Shown here piece by piece: positions 7,708 to 13,879 of a stretch of 64,000 nucleotides of DNA. The stretch comes from UKL13-2 sp031431435 (lineage in GTDB: Bacteria > Pseudomonadota > Gammaproteobacteria > Burkholderiales > Usitatibacteraceae), in the NCBI GenBank assembly GCA_031431435.1, contig JANPDI010000119.1:1-64000 (forward strand), in the 5' to 3' direction. The translations under genes and the position numbers were made by a program. Numbering within the stretch: the first letter of the stretch is position 1; each line of letters starts with the position of its first letter. Below the pieces are notes generated by a model. That model was not told where the DNA came from and searched no databases. It saw nothing but the letters and a program-made list of their open reading frames with translations.

Positions 7708-7995
7708 ATGACTACTACTGAACCTCTACCAATCGACAGCCGCGAAGAGCAATGCAAGCGGGCGGCAGATTACATGGAAGAGCATCCGGGCTGCACGCTC
7801 CGCGAGCTGCTGACTGGCGCGGACCTTGGCAGCGCATCAAAGGTAGTTTCCGAAATGGAGCGCACCTTTGGCTATCGCTTGCGGCGACAGCGGGACCGAT
7901 CCCCCACGAGAGACGGAACACATTGCCGGCGCGTGTTGCGTTATTCGCTTGAGGCCCGTCCCACCACCGCGCAAGGGGAGCTTTACCTGGAATGA
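7708..7995 (+). CDS. Small uncharacterised protein, possible winged-helix
   Basis: A 95-aa protein. The ATG at 7708 follows AGGA with 6-7 nt spacing, and the stop overlaps the primase-helicase start as ATGA (7992-7995). The segment ADYMEEHPGCTLRELLTGADLGSASKVVSEMERTFGYRLRRQRDRS reads like a winged helix-turn-helix with a basic wing, so DNA binding is plausible. I cannot assign it to a named family. It may recruit the helicase to the iterons or regulate the operon. Confidence 0.7.
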   Translation: MTTTEPLPIDSREEQCKRAADYMEEHPGCTLRELLTGADLGSASKVVSEMERTFGYRLRRQRDRSPTRDGTHCRRVLRYSLEARPTTAQGELYLE

Positions 7996-10760
7996 ATCCA
8001 CCAACAGTTGAAGCAATCCGCGCGGCGCTAGCATGCATCCCGGCAGACCTACCGCGCGACGAATGGGCCCGCGTGGCGATGGCCCTGAAATCGGAGCTGA
8101 GTGACGCCGGTTTTGAGTTGTTCGATACCTGGAGCAAATCTAGCGAGAGATACCAAGCAAAGGCGACGCGCGACACATGGAAGAGCGTGCGAGCGGGTGG
8201 GAGGGTGAAGATTGGCACCCTCTTCCACTTGGCGAAAGCGCACGGATACCAGCCAGAAACGGGGGCGCAGAGCACCCCCGCAAATGCGGAAGAGGTGAAG
8301 GCGCAAGCGAGTGCACGGAGAGAGCGAGACAAACGCGAACGACTGGCGCGAGAAGCGGAACAGCAAGCGACAGCGGCGGAAGCGGTGCGCGTTTGGAATG
8401 CTGCAAGCGAGGCCGGCGCGTGCCCTTACCTGGAGCGAAAGGGCGTGCAAGCGCATGGCGTGCGCATCGCGGCCGGGGGCTGGCTACTCGTGCCGGTGCG
8501 AGACTTCGCGGGCACATTGTGGAACGTGCAGCGCATCGCGCCGGCAAAGCCCGTTGAAGGCCCGGACAAACTTTTTTTGAAGGGTGGGCGCAAGAGCGGC
8601 TTATGTCATTGCATAGGGGATCTGGAAGGCGCACCCGTGGTGCTCATTGCCGAGGGCTACGCGACGGCCGCGACACTTCACGAAGCAACCGGCCGGCCCG
8701 TGGTGATTGCGTTTGACGCAGGCAACCTGGAGAACGTGGCCCGAGTGATGCGAAAAGCAAACACGGGCGCATTACTGGCGATCTGTGGCGATGATGACCG
8801 CGAGACGCACGCCAAGACCGGCCGCAACCCTGGCCGCGATGCTGCTAGCGCGGCGGCGGATCGTGTGCACGGGGTGGCGATCTTTCCGGAAGGCTTGCCC
8901 GAAGGCGGAAGCGACTTTAATGATATGGCCGCACATGTAGGTGGCGCGGCCGTGCGGGAATGCGTAGAGCGGGCAATTGAGCGGGCCGCGGCGGCCACAA
9001 AACAGAAGGACGAAGGCAAGGAGCCCAGCCCGAAAGGCGCGGGGCTCTTGGATCGTTTTGCCGTCAATGACGAAGGCGTGTGGTTTGCCGACTTTGACCA
9101 GGAGGGACGCGCCAAGTCTCCGCTTTGGGTTTGCACCCGGCTTGAGGTGCCCGCGTTGACGCGCGACGCAGACGGGCAAGGCTGGGGCTATCTGCTGGAG
9201 TTCACAGACCCGGCCGGGAATGCGCGGCAGTGGGCAATGCCGGCGCGAATGCTCGCGGGCGATGGCACTGAGTTTCGAGGCGTATTGATGGCGCAAGGGC
9301 TGCGCATTGCGGCGAGCACGCGGGCCCGCGCATTGCTCGCACAGTTCATACAGTCGCGCCAACCCGAAGAGCACGCGCGGTGCACAGACCGCATAGGGTG
9401 GCACGGGGCCGCGTTTGTATTGCCCCGCGAAACGCTAGGCGATAGCGGAGAGCGCATTGTTTTTCAGACAGACGGAACGGTAGAGAACACGTTTCGACAG
9501 CGTGGCCAACTGGAGCACTGGCGAGATCGGGTGGCGCAATACTGCGTGGGAAATTCGCGGCTTGTGTTTGCCGTCTCGTGCGCTTTTGCCGGGCCCATTT
9601 TGCGGCCGGCTGGCATTGATAGCGGCGGGTTTCACCTTCGCGGGGACTCAAGCTGCGGGAAAACCACGGCGCTGCGAGTGGCGGCGTCTGTATACGGTGG
9701 CCCCAGCTACGTGCAGCGGTGGCGCACAACGGATAACGCACTGGAAGCTATCGCGGCGCAACACTGCGACGGGCTGTTGATACTTGATGAGCTGGCGCAA
9801 GTGGATTCCAAGACGGCCGGCGAATGTGCCTACATGCTTGCAAATGAAAGTTCCAAGGCGCGGAGCACGAGAACAGGACAGGCCCGAGCGCGATTGACCT
9901 GGCGTCTGTTGTTTCTCAGTGCAGGCGAGATTGGACTAGCAGCGCACATGGCCGAAAGTGGCAAGCGTGCCCGGCCGGGGCAAGAGCTGCGCATGGCCGA
10001 TGTGCCCGCCGATGCTGGCGCGGGGCTGGGCATCTTTGAAGAGCTGCACGGAAGCGAGAACGGCGCGACGCTAGCGCAATACTTGGCGAAGGCGAGCGAA
10101 GCACAACACGGCATTGCTGGCCGCACGTTTCTCGATTGGCTGGTAGCCCATGCCGCCACACTGCGTGAGCGCACACGGGCCGGCATTGAGCGCCTGGCGC
10201 GGCTTTGGATAGTGGTGGGCGCTTCGGGACAAGTGCAGCGGGTGGGCCGGCGTTTTGCGGCGGTGGCGATTGCCGGCGAGCTGGCGACAGAGGCGGGGCT
10301 TACCGGATGGCCCGAAGGGGAAGCGACCGGCGCGGCCAAGGCGTGCTTTGATGCGTGGCTAGATTCACGGGGCGGCATCGGCAATGCGGAGGATCGGCAA
10401 ATGTTGCGGCAAGTGCGGGCGTTTATCGAGGCGCACGGTGAAGCCCGCTTTACAAGCTGGAGCCGGGCGACAGATGACCATGCGCCAAAGACAATGCACC
10501 GCGCTGGTGTACGTAGAGCGGTAAGCGAAGCGGGCGGCGAGGTGATCGGCTGGGAGTATTTCTTTCTTGTGGAGACTTTCCGCAATGAAGTGTGCGAGGG
10601 CTTCGACTGGAAGGCCGTGCTAAAGCTCTTGAGGGATCGGGGGCACTTGGTTCCTGACAAAGGCCGGCCGTTTGACTGCAAGCCCCGCTTGCCCGGCTTT
10701 GGGCCTACTGTCTGCTATTGCGTGAAGTCCTCAATACTCGATAGCGACACAGATGATTGA
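7992..10760 (+). CDS. Element primase-helicase (PriCT_2 / TOPRIM / DUF927)
   Basis: A 922-aa replication protein. The N-terminus (about 1-75) resembles PriCT_2 (DEWARVAMALKSEL...FDTWSKSS). A charged linker precedes a TOPRIM-type segment (VLIAEGYATAATL and ICGDDDRE, about residues 215-265). A DUF927 superfamily helicase follows, with Walker A GDSSCGKTT (about residue 555) and Walker B LLILDELAQ. The C-terminal 250 residues are a DUF927-associated extension. It probably unwinds and primes the element's origin, working like P4 alpha protein on the nearby 9-mer iterons. It is last in the alpA operon, and the right iteron cluster begins about 135 bp after its stop. Confidence 0.9.
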   Translation: MNPPTVEAIRAALACIPADLPRDEWARVAMALKSELSDAGFELFDTWSKSSERYQAKATRDTWKSVRAGGRVKIGTLFHLAKAHGYQPETGAQSTPANAEEVKAQASARRERDKRERLAREAEQQATAAEAVRVWNAASEAGACPYLERKGVQAHGVRIAAGGWLLVPVRDFAGTLWNVQRIAPAKPVEGPDKLFLKGGRKSGLCHCIGDLEGAPVVLIAEGYATAATLHEATGRPVVIAFDAGNLENVARVMRKANTGALLAICGDDDRETHAKTGRNPGRDAASAAADRVHGVAIFPEGLPEGGSDFNDMAAHVGGAAVRECVERAIERAAAATKQKDEGKEPSPKGAGLLDRFAVNDEGVWFADFDQEGRAKSPLWVCTRLEVPALTRDADGQGWGYLLEFTDPAGNARQWAMPARMLAGDGTEFRGVLMAQGLRIAASTRARALLAQFIQSRQPEEHARCTDRIGWHGAAFVLPRETLGDSGERIVFQTDGTVENTFRQRGQLEHWRDRVAQYCVGNSRLVFAVSCAFAGPILRPAGIDSGGFHLRGDSSCGKTTALRVAASVYGGPSYVQRWRTTDNALEAIAAQHCDGLLILDELAQVDSKTAGECAYMLANESSKARSTRTGQARARLTWRLLFLSAGEIGLAAHMAESGKRARPGQELRMADVPADAGAGLGIFEELHGSENGATLAQYLAKASEAQHGIAGRTFLDWLVAHAATLRERTRAGIERLARLWIVVGASGQVQRVGRRFAAVAIAGELATEAGLTGWPEGEATGAAKACFDAWLDSRGGIGNAEDRQMLRQVRAFIEAHGEARFTSWSRATDDHAPKTMHRAGVRRAVSEAGGEVIGWEYFFLVETFRNEVCEGFDWKAVLKLLRDRGHLVPDKGRPFDCKPRLPGFGPTVCYCVKSSILDSDTDD

Positions 10761-10894
10761 GGCGCAGCCGTTGACCGGCCGGCGCGGCGGGGGCGCGGGA
10801 AGGATTCTTTTCGCGCGGCGCGTTGCGTTGTCGAGCGGTTCACCCCCAAGGAAAAAGGGGACACGTTACGTCTGCGCACCTGTGCGGACTCAGT

Positions 10895-11028
10895 TGTCCT
10901 CAGTGTCCTCAGTCGCATTGCAATGTCCTCAGTTTGCAACTGAGGACAGCATTCCCCTTATGCGGCGCGGGTTTGCGTGCGTTTCGGGGGTTTGTCCTCA
11001 GTGTCCTCAGTGTCCTCAGTGTCCTCAG
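10895..11028. repeat. Right iteron cluster: eight TGTCCTCAG 9-mers
   Basis: Direct copies start at 10895, 10904, 10924, 10993, 11002, 11011 and 11020, with one inverted copy at 10940-10948. The copies at 10895-10912 and 10993-11028 are perfect head-to-tail tandems with 9-bp period. The copies at 10924 and 10940 form a 25-nt palindrome with 11-bp arms and a TGC centre. Together with the left cluster this makes fourteen copies in the element, and I noticed none elsewhere in the window. Confidence 0.8.
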
Positions 11029-11214
11029 TCGAAACGAGCTGAAGCGGGGCGCATGTCCGCGACGTTGCCCTACTCTCAGAGGCGGGCGCTAGGCAGAGAA
11101 AAAATTGCGGGTCCTTCCTGAGGTGTTTGCATGCGGCGCTTCCGACCGCAGCAATGGCCTAGTGAGTTGTGTTTGATAGTTACGCAACTGTTGCGTGCAA
11201 CACGTCGCATGCAT

Positions 11215-11420
11215 GGGGGGGGGGCGGGTAAAAAGTCTGGGGTTTGCCGTTTCTATACCGGTTGGCGGACACCGCGTGCATAAGCGGGAGTTACGGTAGG
11301 GGGGTACTGGTGAGCGGCAAGGGGAGGGGCGGTTAAATCCTTGCGGCGCTCAATAAAAAGACCGTAGTAGTGACCTAATTTTTAGCGCCGCAAGTTTCGT
11401 GGGTGGGGGGTGGTAAAACA
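11215..11420. repeat. Three G-rich tracts followed by GG(T)TAAA
   Basis: A G10 run then CGGGTAAAAAG begins at 11215; GGGGAGGGGCGGTTAAATCC at 11321; GGGTGGGGGGTGGTAAAACA at 11401. They are spaced 106 and 80 bp apart. Such G-tract plus TAAA patterns are reminiscent of DNA next to cos/terS in some tailed phages, which is my recollection rather than a checked match. G-quadruplex formation is also possible. Confidence 0.5.
11340..11394. repeat. 11-bp inverted repeat, long hairpin
   Basis: CTTGCGGCGCT (11340-11350) pairs perfectly with AGCGCCGCAAG (11384-11394) around a 33-nt loop. Allowing one mismatch extends the arms to 14 bp. It lies between the second and third G-rich tracts. Confidence 0.6.
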
Positions 11421-11670
11421 CGCTGCATGATGTTTGGGTCCTTCCTGGCGTTTTTATGTATACGCATCGGAAGACCCCGAGCCGCTTTCAGAAACACGAT
11501 GCGTGGTTTGGGTTAACCGGTTCAACATGTTGCATGGTGATTGGATCGAGGCGGCGAGAGTGCGGCCACACGGTAGACGCAGAATCAAATTTGTGCTATT
11601 TTGAATATGATTAAAGCCGTTAAATATGCAAAATGCGGGAAAATGCAGCATTCGGGTGTTATTTCAACTA

Positions 11671-11767
11671 GCACCACGCAAAATGCATATTTTTTACGCT
11701 AAATCATTGTCTTTATTGAGTATTTTTCTTGCACTGTTTTAGCGCCACGCGAAACGCATATTTTTTT
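11671..11767. promoter_or_regulatory. Paired 25-bp repeats upstream of the XRE gene, candidate operators
   Basis: GC(A/G)CCACGC(A/G)AAA(T/C)GCATATTTTTT occurs at 11671-11695 and 11742-11767, 71 bp apart, with the second copy ending about 74 bp before the XRE start. A partial AAATATGCAAAATGC lies just upstream near 11622. Repeated sites before a repressor gene often serve autoregulation; that role is inferred. Confidence 0.5.
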
Positions 11768-11840
11768 CGGCGCGATTACAGCATAAGCAGTATCAAATAA
11801 ATCGAGGGTTCTACGCCCTCACTTTTGGAAGGGGTACACC

Positions 11841-12098
11841 ATGAATGCAGAAGAATTAAAGGCGGCGCTCCGCGCCCTTGGGTGGAAACAGGCTGACCTA
11901 GCGCGGCGCGTAGAGGTTGCGCCCACGACCGTATCACGATGGATCGATGGTGACGGCGTGCCTGGGCCCGTGGCCGCATACCTTGGCATAGCTTTGCAGC
12001 TCCAGCGGCTTTACGCTGAGTTTGTCGCGCCGCCGGCACGCGAACGAAAGCGGCGGGAGGCGCGGCCAAAAAAAGCAGCAGCAGGCGCGGCCAAATAA
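11841..12098 (+). CDS. XRE-family helix-turn-helix regulator
   Basis: An 85-aa protein with a compact Cro/CI-type HTH at residues 1-50 (LKAALRALGWKQADLARRVEVAPTTVSRWIDGD), probably a repressor controlling the element's lysogenic-like state. A GGAAGGGG ribosome-binding site lies 8 nt before the ATG. The Arg/Lys/Ala tail (ERKRREARPKKAAAGAAK) is encoded by 25-bp tandem repeats, and the stop codon falls inside the second repeat unit. It is the last gene before attR and is read toward it. The paired repeats 75-170 bp upstream are its likely operators. Confidence 0.85.
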   Translation: MNAEELKAALRALGWKQADLARRVEVAPTTVSRWIDGDGVPGPVAAYLGIALQLQRLYAEFVAPPARERKRREARPKKAAAGAAK

Positions 12099-12130
12099 AG
12101 CAGCAGCAGGCGCGGCCAAAACAAAGCAGC
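12058..12130 (+). repeat. 25-bp tandem repeat at the 3' end of the XRE gene
   Basis: The unit GGCGCGGCCAAA...AAGCAGCAGCA is repeated about 2.7 times, with one-base differences in the A tract (AAAAA, ATAA, ACAA). The T in the second unit creates the TAA stop at 12096-12098. The number of units would change the length and frame of the basic tail. Confidence 0.75.
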
Positions 12131-12143
12131 ATGGCCGCGCTGG

Positions 12144-12162
12144 GGGTAGCTTTGGGGGTAGG
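12144..12162. repeat. GGGGGTA pair, probable integrase arm sites (right end)
   Basis: Two direct copies of TGGGGGTAG occur about 65-80 bp inside attR, matching the GGGGGTAA cluster near attL. Confidence 0.55.
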
Positions 12163-12224
12163 TTCTCCAAGTGCCCGATTCAAACGGACAACGATTCAAT
12201 CACTTACCTCGTTTATTCGAGTGA

Positions 12225-12239
12225 GCCCCAGGCCACCAA
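12225..12239 (+). repeat. attR: 15-bp copy of the tRNA-Phe 3' end
   Basis: GCCCCAGGCCACCAA is identical to 3974-3988. It is preceded by ATTCGAGT, which resembles a T-loop but is not the rest of the tRNA. It is the displaced chromosomal end of the original tRNA gene and is directly followed by a terminator. Confidence 0.9.
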
Positions 12240-12240
12240 G

Positions 12241-12275
12241 AACAAAAATGCCCGCCTTGCGCGGGCATTTTTGTT
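12241..12275 (+). terminator. Original tRNA-Phe terminator, displaced by the element
   Basis: A perfect 15-bp stem AACAAAAATGCCCGC/GCGGGCATTTTTGTT with a 5-nt loop starts two bases after attR. Before integration it would have followed the tRNA 3' end directly. It now sits 8.3 kb away. Confidence 0.9.
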
Positions 12276-12407
12276 TTCGCATCAGCATCTTGCATTGAAT
12301 AAACAAAACCAATAAGGACGGGCATTTTCAAGCATTTGTCCTCCAAAAGGCGCGCCAGCGTTCGCTTTTCGATTTCACGCCGGCCTACCTCGCAAACGCT
12401 GCTTTGC

Positions 12408-12413
12408 TATAAT
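12408..12413 (+). promoter_or_regulatory. -10 box of icd
   Basis: TATAAT lies 57 bp before the icd start, within GCTATAATTTGCGGCT, a 16-mer identical to the -10 region of the tRNA-Phe promoter. The -35 region (near CTACCT, 12385-12390) is weak. Confidence 0.55.
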
Positions 12414-12470
12414 TTGCGGCTGATGCACCGCCGCTCATCGCCCCCCATTCACCCCACCGCAGGAATGAAC

Positions 12471-13685
12471 ATGTCAAAAATTAAAGTCAAAAACCCGGTT
12501 GTCGAAATGGATGGCGATGAAATGACCCGCATCATCTGGCAGATGATCCGCGAAAAAATGATTCTGCCGTATCTGAATATTGACCTGAAGTATTTTGATT
12601 TGGGCATGGAACATCGTGATGCAACCGACGATAAGGTCACGGTTGAGTCGGCGATGGCCACGTTGCAGCACGGCGTTGCGGTTAAATGCGCAACCATCAC
12701 GCCCGACGAGGCGCGTGTCAAAGAATTTAATCTGAAACAGATGTGGAAGTCGCCGAACGGCACCATCCGCAATATTCTCGACGGCACGATATTCCGCGAA
12801 CCGATCATTTGCAAAAACGTGCCACGGCTTGTTTCGCACTGGGACAAACCGGTCGTTGTGGCGCGCCACGGTTTTGGCGACCAGTACCGCGCAACTGATT
12901 TTCAGTTTCCGAGTGCGGGCAAATTGACCGTTAAATTTGTCCCTGACGACGGGTCTGCGCCGATTGAACGTGAAGTCTTCAAGGCGCCCGGTGCCGGTAT
13001 ATCGCTGTCGATGTATAACCTTGACGAGTCGATCGCCGGATTTGCCCGCGCATGTTTCAACTATGGTCTCCAGCGCAATTACGCGGTTTATCTGTCGACC
13101 AAAAATACCATTCTCAAAGTGTACGACGGACGTTTCAAAAATCTCTTCCAGGAAATTTTTGATGCTGAATTTGCGGTCAAATATGACACCGCCGGAATCA
13201 CCTACGAACATCGTTTGATCGACGACATGGTCGCGTCCAACCTGAAGTGGTCGGGCGGTTATTTATGGGCGTGCAAAAACTACGACGGTGACGTGCAGTC
13301 CGATACGGTTGCGCAAGGTTACGGCTCGTTGGGTCTGATGACGTCGGTCCTGATGTCGCCGGATGGAAAAACGGTCGAGTCCGAGGCCGCACACGGCACT
13401 GTTACCCGCCACTACCGGATGCATCAGCAGGGCAAACCAACCTCGACCAATCCGATTGCGTCGATTTACGCCTGGACGCGTGGCTTGCAGGCGCGCGGTC
13501 GCATGGACGATACGCCAGACGTGGTGAATTTTGCGCTGACGCTCGAAAAGGCGTGTGTCGATGTCGTCGAGAGCGGCAGGATGACCAAAGACTTGGCGAT
13601 CCTGATTAGTCCGGATCACCCTTATCTGACAACCGAGCAGTACATGGATGCGGTCGACGCCGAACTGAAGGCGCGCATGGCGTAG
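12471..13685 (+). CDS. icd: NADP-dependent isocitrate dehydrogenase, eukaryotic-type family
   Basis: A 404-aa TCA-cycle enzyme that oxidises isocitrate to 2-oxoglutarate and CO2 with NADP. Conserved signatures include VEMDGDEMTRIIW at the N-terminus, CATITPDEARV, KSPNGTIRNIL, the substrate-binding arginine region, YEHRLIDDMVA, and KNYDGDVQSDTVAQGYGSLGLMTS. Length and motifs match the homodimeric subfamily shared by mitochondria and many alphaproteobacteria, not the 416-aa E. coli type. The start MSKIKV at 12471 is preferred over ATG 12465 because AGGA lies 6-7 nt before it. It is monocistronic, with its own promoter and a long hairpin downstream. It lies just outside the integrated element. 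Confidence 0.93.
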   Translation: MSKIKVKNPVVEMDGDEMTRIIWQMIREKMILPYLNIDLKYFDLGMEHRDATDDKVTVESAMATLQHGVAVKCATITPDEARVKEFNLKQMWKSPNGTIRNILDGTIFREPIICKNVPRLVSHWDKPVVVARHGFGDQYRATDFQFPSAGKLTVKFVPDDGSAPIEREVFKAPGAGISLSMYNLDESIAGFARACFNYGLQRNYAVYLSTKNTILKVYDGRFKNLFQEIFDAEFAVKYDTAGITYEHRLIDDMVASNLKWSGGYLWACKNYDGDVQSDTVAQGYGSLGLMTSVLMSPDGKTVESEAAHGTVTRHYRMHQQGKPTSTNPIASIYAWTRGLQARGRMDDTPDVVNFALTLEKACVDVVESGRMTKDLAILISPDHPYLTTEQYMDAVDAELKARMA

Positions 13686-13695
13686 GCAGGCGCTT

Positions 13696-13747
13696 GCATC
13701 ACCAAACACCGAGGGCTCTTGCGGGAGCCCTCGGTGTTTGGTGATGC
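13696..13747. terminator. Perfect 23-bp stem-loop after icd
   Basis: A 52-nt inverted repeat with a fully paired 23-bp stem and a 6-nt TTGCGG loop starts 11 nt after the icd stop. There is no U-tract on either side, so it may act as an mRNA-stabilising 3' structure or processing site rather than a simple intrinsic terminator. Confidence 0.7.
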
Positions 13748-13879
13748 TGCTTGCCGAAAAGACCATGACATTTTTGTCACGGGCTGAAACTTTTTGTACG
13801 TCGGACCGCTCAAAGCATCGGTTCAACAAATGATAAAATTTTCCCTAATTTCCGTCTCTCCACTCCGCTAGGATCCGCT

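Larger units (their letters stand above)
11109..11447. repeat. GGGTCCTTCCTG direct repeat pair
   Basis: The 12-mer GGGTCCTTCCTG occurs at 11109-11120 and 11436-11447. Both copies are followed by related GTTT-containing sequence and bracket the G-rich block. The role is unknown; a packaging or recombination site is one possibility. Confidence 0.5.
10761..11840. other. 1.1-kb structured non-coding region of the element
   Basis: I find no convincing gene here on either strand. It holds, in order: eight 9-mer iterons (10895-11028), the first GGGTCCTTCCTG (11109-11120), three G-rich tracts followed by TAAA (11215, 11321, 11401), an 11-bp inverted repeat (11340-11394), the second GGGTCCTTCCTG (11436-11447), and an AT-rich stretch with two near-identical 25-bp repeats before the XRE gene. 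The content fits a combined replication origin, packaging-like region and repressor-controlled promoter. Only the repeats are seen; the functions are inferred. Confidence 0.6.
3974..12239. mobile_element. Integrated P4/PICI-like satellite element at tRNA-Phe
   Basis: The element is bounded by a 15-bp direct repeat, GCCCCAGGCCACCAA, at 3974-3988 (inside the tRNA) and 12225-12239. Between the repeats lie a P4-type integrase, a RadC-like protein, an AlpA-like regulator, four genes of unknown or weakly assigned function, a primase-helicase and an XRE regulator, with short overlaps in the replication operon. There is no visible capsid, tail or terminase gene. Known satellites such as P4 and PICIs share the integrase-AlpA-primase plan and depend on a helper phage for packaging. 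Classification as a satellite is inference; a non-phage integrative element with its own replication is the alternative. Confidence 0.85.

Noticed and set aside
9830..10681. 283-codon frame antisense to the primase-helicase
   Set aside because: High-GC shadow frame rich in Arg, Ser and Pro with no recognisable domain.
10895..11028. Regular repeats resembling a CRISPR array
   Set aside because: The unit is only 9 bp, mostly abutted or phased without unique spacers of 25-40 bp, and no cas gene is nearby. They fit iterons instead.
11776..12183. 135-codon frame antisense to the XRE gene
   Set aside because: Its repeats (FGRACCCF/AAPA-like) come from the complement of the 25-bp tandem repeat; the XRE frame has a good ribosome-binding site and an HTH.
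12474..13211. Long open frame antisense to icd
   Set aside because: The plus strand encodes a complete isocitrate dehydrogenase with all motifs; the antisense frame has no family likeness or ribosome-binding site.
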